Source: Mycobacterium asiaticum
Lineage (GTDB): Bacteria; Actinomycetota; Actinomycetes; Mycobacteriales; Mycobacteriaceae
DNA length: 48,715 bases
Assembly (NCBI RefSeq): GCF_001673365.1
Contig: NZ_LZLS01000138.1
Location: 1-48,715, forward strand
Direction of reading: 5' to 3'
How positions within the stretch are numbered: the stretch's first letter is position 1; each line of letters opens with the position of its first letter. Of this stretch, positions 9,577 through 18,854 are shown one piece after another. The position numbers and the translations under genes were made by a program. The notes below the pieces were generated by a model, which saw only the letters and a program-made list of their open reading frames with translations, ran no database searches and was not told the origin of the DNA.

Positions 9577-10124
9577 GTCCCCGCCGCAGGTTCGAACCCG
9601 GCGAGGACTCGCTGCTCGTCGCGCAACCCATACCGCCGAAACAGTGGGTGCTGCCGGTGGTTTCCACAGCTGCATCGGTGCTGATGGTCGCCGCGATCGC
9701 GCTGTCCACCTTCATGCTCGTCGACCATCAGTCCCGTGCGCGCACCGCCGAGCGCGAAACCCAGGCCGTTAACTACGTGAAGTGGTTCATGACCGGCTTC
9801 ACATCCGTTGATCCGTTCCACGCCAACGAATACATCGAACGGATCATGGCGCAAGCCACCGGCGACTTCGCCAAGGAGTACATGGACAAGGCCAACGAAA
9901 TCCTGCTCCAGGTGGCCCGTGCGGAACGATCCACCGGGACGATTCTGGAGGCCGGCGTGGAACGCTGGAACGACGACGGCAGCGTGACGGTCCTGGTGGC
10001 CACCGACGTCACCTCCAAATCACCGGACGGGAAACAGGTCTTCGAGAACACCAACCGTTGGTCGGCGACCGCTAGGCAGGAAGGGAATCAGTGGAAGATC
10101 AGCAACCTGCAGCAGGTCATCTGA
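9573..10124 (+). CDS. Mce-associated membrane protein (Rv0177 type)
   Basis: This 183-residue single-pass protein has a short basic cytoplasmic N-terminus (MSPRRRF), a membrane helix at about residues 27-50 (VVSTAASVLMVAAIAL) and a periplasmic Mce-associated domain whose end has the family pattern of a Trp, Lys, Ile core (NQWKISNLQQV). The ATG at 9573 overlaps the upstream stop (ATGA). Its 3' end overlaps the next gene by 34 bases, so translation is probably coupled. It likely acts as an accessory protein of the Mce1 complex. Confidence 0.88.
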   Translation: MSPRRRFEPGEDSLLVAQPIPPKQWVLPVVSTAASVLMVAAIALSTFMLVDHQSRARTAERETQAVNYVKWFMTGFTSVDPFHANEYIERIMAQATGDFAKEYMDKANEILLQVARAERSTGTILEAGVERWNDDGSVTVLVATDVTSKSPDGKQVFENTNRWSATARQEGNQWKISNLQQVI

Positions 10125-10852
10125 CCGACGAGGCTGGGGACGGCTCCGACCAGGAGACAACCCAGGCCGAGGCATCGGCGGCCGAGCCGACTGACGAAGC
10201 CGAACCGGCTGACGAAACCGAACCGGCAGCGACCGAGTCGGACGAGGCCGCGTCAGAAGAGGATTCAGCCCAAGAGCCAGCCGAAGCGACACCTAAGGCC
10301 AAGAAGAAGAAAGAAAAGAAGAAGCGGGAAAAGAAGAAAGGCCGCGTGGCCGCGGTCATCGCCGCGGCGGCTGCGATCCTGTTCGTCGGCTCCGCTGCCT
10401 TCGCCGGCGCGACGGTGCAGCCCTACCTGTCCGAGCGTGCCACCGTCGAGGTCAAGGTGAAGGTGGCGCGGGCAGCGGCCAACGCGGTCACCGCACTGTG
10501 GAGCTACACCCCGGAGAACATGGACACCCTCGCCGACCGCGCGGGCAGGTACCTTGCCGGAGACTTCAGTGCGCAGTACCGCAAGTTCGTCGAAGAAAAG
10601 GTCGTCGGCCCCAACAAGCAGTACAAGATGACCAACTCGACCGAGGTCACCGGCGTCGCGGTCGAGACGCTGGATGGCCCGAATGCGGTGGTGATCGTGT
10701 ATACGAACACCACGTCGACCACCCCGCTGAAAAAGAACATCCCCTCGCTGCAGTACCTGGCGTACCTGATGACGATGAAGCGTGAGGGTGACCGGTGGCT
10801 GGTGACGCGGATGAATACCATCACCTCGCTGGACGTGACACCTCACGTGTAG
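10091..10852 (+). CDS. Mce-associated membrane protein (Rv0178 type)
   Basis: This 253-residue protein has a Glu/Asp/Ala-rich cytoplasmic region (about 1-65), a Lys/Glu-rich basic stretch (KKKKEKKKREKKKGR, about 69-84), one membrane helix (about 86-108) and a periplasmic Mce-associated domain. Acidic and then strongly basic sequence before the helix fits the positive-inside rule. The start is a GTG at 10091 within the end of the previous gene. This is the last gene of the mce1 cluster; its stop lies six bases from the stop of the convergent lprO-like gene. Confidence 0.87.
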   Translation: MEDQQPAAGHLTDEAGDGSDQETTQAEASAAEPTDEAEPADETEPAATESDEAASEEDSAQEPAEATPKAKKKKEKKKREKKKGRVAAVIAAAAAILFVGSAAFAGATVQPYLSERATVEVKVKVARAAANAVTALWSYTPENMDTLADRAGRYLAGDFSAQYRKFVEEKVVGPNKQYKMTNSTEVTGVAVETLDGPNAVVIVYTNTTSTTPLKKNIPSLQYLAYLMTMKREGDRWLVTRMNTITSLDVTPHV

Positions 10853-10858
10853 CCGGGT

Positions 10859-11941
10859 CTAGTTGAACGCGAGCCAGCTCGGTAGCGCCCGCTCGCGCGA
10901 GTCGCACAGCACTTGGCGGGTGTCGCAGGATCCCTTGGGCGCGCCCGCACCGGCCCACATTCCCCCGGTGTCACGGCGTACCACGATCGCCGAGGAGCCG
11001 CCGCCGTCGAGCAGCACGGCGGTGTCACTGCCTAGGCCCCGGAACAGATCCTGGATGTTGTCCGGGGTGTAGCTGCCGCCCTCGAAGATGTACATCTCGT
11101 CCCGCTGCTTCGCGTAAGCCAGCGCGGTCCGGGCCGCGCTGGGTCCGCCGTCGTGTAGTTGTCCGGTATTGCCCGGAGACAGCAGCCCAATCCCGGCGAC
11201 GGCAACGAACTTCGCATTCTTGTTAAGCAGGTCCTGGATTACCGGTGTGGCGAGGTCGTAGTCCTCTCTGCCCTTGGGGCGCAACACATATGGCGCGGAC
11301 CCTATCGGCAGGATCATCGTTGTGAGCGATGTCCACGACTCGTTGCCGCCGGACAGGCCTTGCTTGCCGGGGTAGGCGACGGTGCCCGTGACGGCCTGGT
11401 TGGCCCGGCCTTGTCCCCGGGTGTTGTCCACGAACGCGCCGAGCGGTGAACTGCAACCGGTGTCGCGCCAGGATCCGCCCTTTTGGCCGCGCACGTCGAA
11501 GAAGTTGGCGTTGATCGCGATCGTCGGCTGTCCCATTCGTTGCCAGGCCTGCAGCGGGGCGTAGATCTCGGAGGCCTGCCACAGACCCTCGCTGGTGCGT
11601 GCGCCAGGGTTGTTCTCGCACTTAGCTTGGTCGCCGGTGTGGGTGTCCACCAACAGGTGTGGCTGCAACCTACTCGACGCGCCCTTGATGATCATCAGGT
11701 GGCCGCCGTTGTTCATTTCGTACCAGCGGCCGCTGCCGTCCAGAAGCGGCATCGGATGTCCGGCACCGAAGTTGTAGACCAGATAGGAGCCCTTGGTGGC
11801 GGCGATGGCTTGTTGCAACATTTCGCGGCCATCGGCGGCGCGGGCTACCGGTTGTCCGGTCGTGCCGGCCAAAGTGATACACAGCGCCAGGACAGCGCAG
11901 CCAGCCGTCAGTCTGCGCAAGACGGCAGATGGCGTCAGCAC
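10859..11941 (-). CDS. lprO: LprO-like exported phosphodiester glycosidase family protein
   Basis: This 360-residue exported protein has an N-terminal signal (helix at about 12-30; Ala-rich end at VARAA). The C-terminal half matches the phosphodiester glycosidase (NAGPA-type) family: INANFFDV near residue 150 and the closing motif VLLDGGGSSAIVV near residue 315, with a final Cys pair (GSCDTRQVLCDS). Rv0179c is annotated lprO as a possible lipoprotein. Here the only candidate is LALC followed by Ile, a poor lipobox, so I treat it as secreted or membrane-tethered. It is the last gene of the sigG-side minus-strand cluster; the substrate is not evident. Confidence 0.8.
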   Translation of the reverse strand: MLTPSAVLRRLTAGCAVLALCITLAGTTGQPVARAADGREMLQQAIAATKGSYLVYNFGAGHPMPLLDGSGRWYEMNNGGHLMIIKGASSRLQPHLLVDTHTGDQAKCENNPGARTSEGLWQASEIYAPLQAWQRMGQPTIAINANFFDVRGQKGGSWRDTGCSSPLGAFVDNTRGQGRANQAVTGTVAYPGKQGLSGGNESWTSLTTMILPIGSAPYVLRPKGREDYDLATPVIQDLLNKNAKFVAVAGIGLLSPGNTGQLHDGGPSAARTALAYAKQRDEMYIFEGGSYTPDNIQDLFRGLGSDTAVLLDGGGSSAIVVRRDTGGMWAGAGAPKGSCDTRQVLCDSRERALPSWLAFN

Positions 11942-12050
11942 GGGAAGCCCTTTCAGCCGATATCGGGGAAAGCAACTATCCCAGAATTAGTCACGTCGGC
12001 CACACTGTCAACTTTTGTAACAGGGCCGTGACGGTTAGGCCGCGCTGGAA

Positions 12051-13523
12051 TTACGTTTGCTCAGTTGAACTTTCGGGCTCAGCGGCCTCGGGCTCAGCCG
12101 TCTCGGCCTTGGTCTCAGCCGTCTCGGCCTCGGTTTCGGTTTCGGTTTCGGTCTGGGTCTCGGGTTGGGCTTCGCTCTGATCGGCGGCCTCGCGCACCTT
12201 CTGGCGAGCTTGGTGCTGCGCTTGGTGTTCAGCGGCGATGGCCAGCGCAACCGCACCCTGAATTCGGTGGAAACCCTTGCGGTCGTACAGGTGTGTGACG
12301 ACACCGCCCAACAGCAGTCCGATTACCAGGCCGATCGACGTCATCGTCAATGCCTGCGACAGCCCGGCATCCGCGTGACCGTCGAGGTAGAGCAACGACC
12401 GCACGCCCAGGAACACCTGATGCATCGGCTCGAACTCGGCGAGCCACCGGAAGAACGGCGGCACTGCTTCCAGCGGCACCGTGGCACCAGCCGACGGCAG
12501 ACCCAGAATCACGAAGATCAGCATGCTCACCAGCAGACCCATCGAACCCAGCACGGCGATAAGTGAACTGGAGGTGATGCCCACGGCGCTGATCGCGAAC
12601 ACACCGAACAGCCACAACTGCCAGCCCAGCGTGATGGGCATGCCCAGCTTGTGGGCGATCGCCATATAGATACCCGAGGTCAGCAACGCCAGGATCACCA
12701 TCAGTCCCCACTTGACCAACAGGGTGCGGAAGCGCGAGATTCTGGCCTGTTCGGCGAAGCGGTAGACCGGGCCGAATTCGGCGGGGACATAACCCAGCAT
12801 CGAGTCGACCAGGGTGCTGACGACGATGCTGCCGGTGAAACCCGCTAGCAGCAACAACAGCGCATAGTAGAAGGCCGACAGGCCGTTTCCGGTGCCGTCG
12901 GGCAACGGGTTGTAGACGTTGGACCTGACGTCGATCGGATTGCCCAGGGCCAGGGCCGAAGCACCCGCGATCTGGCCGCCGGTCTGGGCTAGTACGTCAG
13001 CCGTAAGTCGTTCGCCCACTTTGCCATTCGCCACCGCCATGGCGTGGTTCAGGGTCTGGCCCGCGATGCTGGAACCGAGTGTGCCCGCCCGTGGATTGGT
13101 AGAGATCGTGACCGTGGGTCGTTCGGCGCGATTGGCCGTCAGGGCGCTCTCGCCGAGTTCCCGCAATCGCGACGAGAACCCGGGCGGAATCACCAACTCG
13201 CCGTATATCTGCGCCTTATCGAGCAATTGTTTTGCCTCGGGCTGGGGGATAACTCGAACATCGAACTTCTGCTTGTCCAAGCCGGCCACCATGCCCTCGA
13301 CGATCTGCTTGCCGTAGGGTCCGGCGTCCTGGTTGACCACGGCGATCGGGAAATGTCGCAGGTTGGTGGTGGGGTTCAGGATGCCGCCCAAATACAGCGC
13401 GGACAACGCGGACATCAGGGCCAGCGTGATGACGATGGGCGCCAGCCAGAACTTCGCCGTCCGCAGCTCCTTGGTGCCGCGATTGGGCTTGGGGGCTGCG
13501 TGTCGGGGCTGCTTCTGAGACAT
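12051..13523 (-). CDS. YhgE/Pip-like multi-pass membrane protein (Rv0180c type)
   Basis: This 490-residue protein has one N-terminal membrane helix (about 30-52), a large extracytoplasmic region opening with FPIAVVNQDAGPYGKQI, then a cluster of five or six helices (about 215-425) arranged as in ABC-2/YhgE-type membrane proteins. The last 65 residues are a charged tail with runs of alternating Thr and Glu (TETETETEAETAE). No ATPase partner is adjacent. It shares strand and order with pirin and sigG upstream, suggesting co-transcription; the 36-base gap to pirin supports this. Function is unknown. Confidence 0.82.
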   Translation of the reverse strand: MSQKQPRHAAPKPNRGTKELRTAKFWLAPIVITLALMSALSALYLGGILNPTTNLRHFPIAVVNQDAGPYGKQIVEGMVAGLDKQKFDVRVIPQPEAKQLLDKAQIYGELVIPPGFSSRLRELGESALTANRAERPTVTISTNPRAGTLGSSIAGQTLNHAMAVANGKVGERLTADVLAQTGGQIAGASALALGNPIDVRSNVYNPLPDGTGNGLSAFYYALLLLLAGFTGSIVVSTLVDSMLGYVPAEFGPVYRFAEQARISRFRTLLVKWGLMVILALLTSGIYMAIAHKLGMPITLGWQLWLFGVFAISAVGITSSSLIAVLGSMGLLVSMLIFVILGLPSAGATVPLEAVPPFFRWLAEFEPMHQVFLGVRSLLYLDGHADAGLSQALTMTSIGLVIGLLLGGVVTHLYDRKGFHRIQGAVALAIAAEHQAQHQARQKVREAADQSEAQPETQTETETETEAETAETKAETAEPEAAEPESSTEQT

Positions 13524-13559
13524 GCGGGCTCCTGTCTGTCGAGCCTACTCTAATGTCGG

Positions 13560-14273
13560 CTAGCCACCCAGCGCCGTCTGCATCTCCCAGACGAGGACTT
13601 CGGCGGGCTCGTCGGCAGAGAGCGCGCGGCCGTCGCCGTCGCTGAACCGGACGGCGTCCCCAGCGCCAAGTGCGCCGGCCCCCTCGACGGTGAGACCGCC
13701 GCGGGCGACGAACACGTGCAGGTAGGGCGCGGCGGGCAAGGCGATCGTGTCGCCCCGTTGCATCCGTGCGCAGTGCAAAGCCGCGCCCCGGTTATGCAGC
13801 GCGATCGCGGCATCGTGTGCCGGCATCCCCGAGGCGATGGTGACCAGGTTGCCTCCGAGTAACTCGTCGCCAACTTCGTGCTGTTGATAACTGGGCGCGA
13901 GACCGGATTGGCCGGGTACCACCCACATCTGCACGAAATGCACTGGCTGCGTAGATGAATCGTTCTTCTCCGAATGCAGTATCCCGCTGCCCGCCGACAT
14001 GCGTTGCGCCAGGCCGGGATAGATGACGCCGTGGTTACCGGTGGAATCCTGGTGTGTCAGTTCACCTTCCAGGACCCAGGTGACTATTTCCATGTCCCGA
14101 TGCGGGTGGGTGTCGAAGCCGGAGCCGGGCGCGACGACGTCATCATTGTTCACCAGCAACAACCCGTGGTGGGTATTGTCCGGGTCGTAGTAGTCGCCGA
14201 ACGAGAACGAGTGCCGCGATTCCAGCCACTGCGTAGTGGTGACGCCTCGATCCGCAGCGCGCCGGATGTCCAT
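13560..14273 (-). CDS. Pirin family protein (Rv0181c type)
   Basis: This 237-residue bicupin has conserved pirin residues: DTHPHRDMEIVTWVLEGE gives metal ligands His56 and His58, and GSGILHSEKN gives His100 and Glu102. Pirins bind iron and act as quercetinase-like dioxygenases or redox-sensing cofactors. I chose the ATG at 14273 because the family starts at MDIRRA; the frame is open to 14330, but the extra 19 residues overlap the end of the neighbouring hydrolase gene. It lies ten bases after that gene on the same strand, so it is probably co-transcribed with sigG. Confidence 0.88.
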   Translation of the reverse strand: MDIRRAADRGVTTTQWLESRHSFSFGDYYDPDNTHHGLLLVNNDDVVAPGSGFDTHPHRDMEIVTWVLEGELTHQDSTGNHGVIYPGLAQRMSAGSGILHSEKNDSSTQPVHFVQMWVVPGQSGLAPSYQQHEVGDELLGGNLVTIASGMPAHDAAIALHNRGAALHCARMQRGDTIALPAAPYLHVFVARGGLTVEGAGALGAGDAVRFSDGDGRALSADEPAEVLVWEMQTALGG

Positions 14274-14283
14274 CTTCGGCGTG

Positions 14284-15675
14284 CTAACCGACCGGGTAGG
14301 TCGCGGCTGCGAGTTGCAAAATCTCGTCACGGTCGGCCGCTAGGACGAAACCGGATGAGATCGCGTCATCTGTTGCCGCAGTGAACTTTTCCAGATATTC
14401 GGACTTGCCGCCGGGATACAGCCGTTGCAGCGTGGCGTCGTCGAAGGGTTCGCCGGTGCCGAAGATCGCCGCCATGATGCTGTCCTCGGTGGCATTGCCG
14501 GAGGTGCGGGCGACCGGCACATCGACCCACGGGGTCCGCACGCCACCTACGGCGATGCCGTTGGCGTCCAGCACCGGTTCTGGCTGCACGCCTTCGCGCA
14601 CCGTCAGCGCTGGCCCGCTGGGGGGTGCCTCCCCGGTGCGGACCCAGTTGGTCAGTGCGGCAAGGGATGCCTGGACGACGTAGTGGTGCTGTGGTCCAAA
14701 GTTGATGTAGTGCCCAAGTTGCTGACCCATCAGGTTGTCGGTGGGTGCGTAGGCCGCCGCGAGAGCTTCGATCGACGCGGTACCGGAGTCGATGGGCGCC
14801 ACCTGGATCGTGTAATTGTCGGCGTGCGCAGCGCCGGCGATCTCCCAGACCCGCAGCTTGTCGTTGTCCGGTTGGCGGGCCGCGTAATACCCCTGCCGGC
14901 CGGCGCCGTACAAATCGGTTTCGGTGATGATTGCCAGCAGCGGGACGCGCAGGTCTGGACGGAATTTGACCGCTTGTGACGTCGTGGACTGCAATTCGTC
15001 GAAAATCGAGCTGTTGTCCAGTGGCCCGACCGGCCCGAAGCGGGAATGCACCAGGAACCCGTCGTAGCCGGCGGCCAACGGATCGACCCCGTTGATGTAA
15101 GTGGTGAGAAACATCGCGGACTGCGATTCGCCAACGGCCACAACATGTTCTGGCCTCAGCTCGCCCAGCAGGCCATTACGGACCAACTCGCCGGTTTGGG
15201 AGAAAATGTCATATGCATACGCATCGCCCGGATGGCTCAGTGCGGCATAGCGTTTCGGGTTCTGGCTCTTCAAGGACATGTCGATTCCGAGCAGGCTCAC
15301 GCCGCCGTCGACGCCGACTTTCTGGGCCGAGACCATCACGTACGTGTACCCGGCGCGCAGGATCTCGCGATGGGCCATCATCCACACGGCAGGAGCGTCG
15401 ATTCCACCGCTGACATTGAGCCATTCGACCAGCGCGGTGCCATTGAACCGGGCTGGGTCGGTGGGCGTGAGCACCACCACCCGAGTGGTGAATTCGGCTG
15501 TGTCCGAAGTTGTTACCTGCCAGCGACCATCTAGACCCAACTCCGACTCCGCGGCGTAGGACGAGGCCGTCCCGGATACGAAGTACTCCGCTGCCGCATA
15601 ACCGACGGTGCCAATGTCAAAGCCGCCAAGCAACAATGCTGGTTGCCCGGACACCGGCGTGACAGTCGGGGTCAT
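14284..15675 (-). CDS. Alpha/beta hydrolase domain-containing protein
   Basis: This 463-residue protein resembles the large alpha/beta-hydrolase family annotated as 'alpha/beta hydrolase domain-containing'. It has a nucleophile elbow GESQS with Ser184, an upstream WLNVSGG loop, and later WEIAGAAHAD, which probably supplies the catalytic His. No signal peptide is visible. The ATG at 15673-15675 overlaps the sigG stop (ATGA), so it is translationally coupled to sigG. In M. tuberculosis, as I recall, sigG is followed directly by the pirin gene, so this is an additional member of the operon. Substrate unknown. Confidence 0.8.
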   Translation of the reverse strand: MTPTVTPVSGQPALLLGGFDIGTVGYAAAEYFVSGTASSYAAESELGLDGRWQVTTSDTAEFTTRVVVLTPTDPARFNGTALVEWLNVSGGIDAPAVWMMAHREILRAGYTYVMVSAQKVGVDGGVSLLGIDMSLKSQNPKRYAALSHPGDAYAYDIFSQTGELVRNGLLGELRPEHVVAVGESQSAMFLTTYINGVDPLAAGYDGFLVHSRFGPVGPLDNSSIFDELQSTTSQAVKFRPDLRVPLLAIITETDLYGAGRQGYYAARQPDNDKLRVWEIAGAAHADNYTIQVAPIDSGTASIEALAAAYAPTDNLMGQQLGHYINFGPQHHYVVQASLAALTNWVRTGEAPPSGPALTVREGVQPEPVLDANGIAVGGVRTPWVDVPVARTSGNATEDSIMAAIFGTGEPFDDATLQRLYPGGKSEYLEKFTAATDDAISSGFVLAADRDEILQLAAATYPVG

Positions 15676-16643
15676 AGCGACTCCGGCAATCCGAACTTGG
15701 GGAACAGTGTCCCGTCGAGGAAGGCCACCACGTGGGAGACCCCCCGCGACCCGATGTCGAGCACGTGGAGTTGAAAGGGCACGTGCCGATCACCCGCGCG
15801 CATGTACATCGCGGCGGCGGGCTGGCCGTTGGCAAGCAGCGGGATCAGCCGCATATCGCCGGGCAACTCGGCCGGGCACTGGGTGTGAATGAGGGCGATG
15901 ATGTCTTGGGCGCCCCGGTACCAGCCGGTGTAGGGCGGCATCTCCCAGATCGCCTCGGCGGTGAAAATGTCTACCAGCCGGTCGATGTCGTAGCTTTCGA
16001 ACGCGGCGATGTAGCGCGCCAGCAGCTCCTGCGCCTCAGCCGAATCCGGCGCGACCAGCTTGTCGTCGGCGCTGGGCGAGACCGTATCCAACTGGGCGCG
16101 GGCCCGTTGCAGCAGGCTGTTGACGGCGACGGTGGTGGTGCCGATCGCCTCGGCGACCTCGGCGGCCCTCCACTGCAGCACGTCGCGCAGCACCAGTACC
16201 GCCCGTTGCCGCGGCGACAGGTGTTGCAGCGCGGCGACAAAAGCCAACCGCACGGATTCACGCGACCCGGCGATCACGGATGGATCCTCCGCCTCCGGCA
16301 GCGGCTCCAGCCAGGCCACTTCAGCGCGTTCGAGCAACTCTTCCGTCGGGTCGGAGTTGGCGTGGCCCAGCCCGGTGGGCAGCGGCCGTCGTTGCCGGCC
16401 TTCCAGCGCGGTCAGGCAGGTGTTGGTGGCGATGCGGTGCAGCCAGGTGCGCACCGAGGACTTGCCCTCGAACCGGTCATACGATTTCCAGGCCCGCAGC
16501 AGCGTTTCCTGCACCAGGTCCTCGGCGTCGTGCACCGAGCCGGTCATCCGGTAACAGTGAGCGAGCAGCTCACGCCGGTACGGCTCGGCATGGGCGGCGA
16601 AATCCCCGCCGGTCTCAAAGGCGCTTTCGGTGAGAACACTCAC
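15672..16643 (-). CDS. sigG: ECF RNA polymerase sigma factor SigG
   Basis: This 323-residue extracytoplasmic-function-type sigma factor has region 2 at about 20-88 (ELLAHCYRMTGSVHDAEDLVQ, then WLHRIATNTCL), region 4 at about 135-195 (LSPRQRAVLVLRDVL and an HTH around AEAIGTTTVAVNSLLQRA), and a C-terminal SnoaL-like domain (about 205-320), as in SigG. The open frame continues upstream to 17549, but that part is antisense to the lipase gene. The GTG at 16643 starts the recognisable protein and lies eight bases from a well-formed -10 element, so the transcript would be leaderless or nearly so. SigG is known to be induced by DNA damage. Confidence 0.9.
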   Translation of the reverse strand: MSVLTESAFETGGDFAAHAEPYRRELLAHCYRMTGSVHDAEDLVQETLLRAWKSYDRFEGKSSVRTWLHRIATNTCLTALEGRQRRPLPTGLGHANSDPTEELLERAEVAWLEPLPEAEDPSVIAGSRESVRLAFVAALQHLSPRQRAVLVLRDVLQWRAAEVAEAIGTTTVAVNSLLQRARAQLDTVSPSADDKLVAPDSAEAQELLARYIAAFESYDIDRLVDIFTAEAIWEMPPYTGWYRGAQDIIALIHTQCPAELPGDMRLIPLLANGQPAAAMYMRAGDRHVPFQLHVLDIGSRGVSHVVAFLDGTLFPKFGLPESL

Positions 16644-16650
16644 CCGGTTG

Positions 16651-17555
<905 letters not shown>

Positions 17556-17598
17556 AGCGGCGAACGGGAATGTCGTGGGGCTGCGTTAGTTTGGCGGC

Positions 17599-18348
17599 AT
17601 GACCGACGACAAGATGTTGTCCCGTATCGCGGCGCTGCTTCGTCAGGCTGAAGGAACCGACAATGCACACGAGGCGGACGCGTTCCTGAGTGCCGCGCAA
17701 CGGTTGGCGACCGCCGCATCCATTGATCTGGCTGTCGCGCGCTCCCACTCCGCAAACCGATCGGCCGCCCAGGCGCCCGTCCAGCGGACCATCACCATCG
17801 GCGCGGCCGGCACGCGCGGGCTGCGCACCTACGTGCAACTCTTCGTGGTCATCGCCTCGGCCAACGACGTGCGTTGCGACATAGCGTCGAACTCGACGTT
17901 CGTTTATGCCTATGGATTCGCCGAGGACATCGACGCGACGCACGCGTTGTACGCGAGCCTGGTGGTTCAGATGGTCCGGGCCTCGGATGCGTATCTGGCT
18001 TCGGGTGCGCACCGACCCACACCCACCATCACCGCCAGGCTCAACTTTCAACTGGCCTTCGGCGCGCGCGTCGGCCATCGCCTGGCCGAAGCTCGCGAGC
18101 AAGCCCGCGAGGAAGTGGCCAAGGACCGCACTCGCGCGCCAGGTACCGCTATTGCCCTGCGGGACAAGGAAGTTGAGCTGCGTGACTTCTACCGCGGTAC
18201 GTCGAAGGCGCGCGGTACCTGGCAGGCCAACCGGGCCACGGCCGGGTACTCCTCGGCGGCCCGACGCGCGGGCGACCGGGCCGGCCGTCGGGCGCGGCTG
18301 GGCAACAGCCCCGAGTTGCCCGGAGCGCGGACCGCGCTGGGCCGGTGA
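17599..18348 (+). CDS. DUF2786 domain protein (Rv0184 type)
   Basis: This 249-residue soluble protein has a DUF2786 domain at the N-terminus (about 1-45: MLSRIAALLRQAEGT and HEADAFLSAAQRLAT), followed by an alpha/beta region and an Arg/Ala-rich C-terminus (about 190-249). The domain's role is unknown. It starts 43 bases after the lipase and its TGA stop overlaps the GTG start of the next gene, a metallohydrolase-like protein. The pair is conserved next to each other in mycobacteria and probably works together. Confidence 0.82.
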   Translation: MTDDKMLSRIAALLRQAEGTDNAHEADAFLSAAQRLATAASIDLAVARSHSANRSAAQAPVQRTITIGAAGTRGLRTYVQLFVVIASANDVRCDIASNSTFVYAYGFAEDIDATHALYASLVVQMVRASDAYLASGAHRPTPTITARLNFQLAFGARVGHRLAEAREQAREEVAKDRTRAPGTAIALRDKEVELRDFYRGTSKARGTWQANRATAGYSSAARRAGDRAGRRARLGNSPELPGARTALGR

Positions 18349-18854
18349 GTTCGGCCGCGTCGCCACGAGATTCTCAGCGCGCCAAGGTTTATGCCGCTGA
18401 GGTATTCGTCCGGACGATGTTCGACCGGGCCGCCGAACACGGATCGCGCGGCATCGAGTTCTTCGGCACCCAGTTGACACTGCCGCCCGAAGGCCGGTTC
18501 GCATCGGTGGCATCGGTGCAGCGCTACGTCGATGAGGTGCTGGCCGTGCCGGCGGTGCGCGAACAGTGGCCGCAGGTCGCGCCGCTACGCGTGCGTGCGC
18601 GGCGGTCGGCCACGGCTGCGCACTACGAAAACCGGGACGGCTTGGGCACTATCGCCGTCCCGGACCGGGTCAGCGCGGACTGGGCGATGCGCGAGCTGGT
18701 CATACTGCACGAGGTGGCTCATCATCTGAGCCAGGAACCACCGCCGCACGGCCCGGAGTTCGTGGCGACGATGTGCCGGCTGGCGGAGTTGGTGATGGGT
18801 CCCGAACTCGGGCACGTGCTGCGGGTGGTTTACGCGAAAGAGGGTGTGCGGTGA
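18345..18854 (+). CDS. Zinc metallohydrolase-like protein (Rv0185 / TIGR04338 type)
   Basis: This 169-residue protein has a zincin HExxH motif (HEVAHHL; His122, Glu123, His126), followed by HGPEFVATMCRLAELVMG, which could supply a third ligand. It belongs to the actinobacterial family annotated TIGR04338 metallohydrolase. No signal peptide, so it is likely cytoplasmic. It is coupled to the DUF2786 gene by GTGA and to the following beta-glucosidase by GTGA. The substrate is not known. Confidence 0.82.
   Translation: MSSAASPRDSQRAKVYAAEVFVRTMFDRAAEHGSRGIEFFGTQLTLPPEGRFASVASVQRYVDEVLAVPAVREQWPQVAPLRVRARRSATAAHYENRDGLGTIAVPDRVSADWAMRELVILHEVAHHLSQEPPPHGPEFVATMCRLAELVMGPELGHVLRVVYAKEGVR

Noticed and set aside
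10843..11028. Small frames at the convergent junction of the Mce-associated gene and lprO
   Set aside because: They are Arg/Pro-rich shadows of the lprO reading frame.
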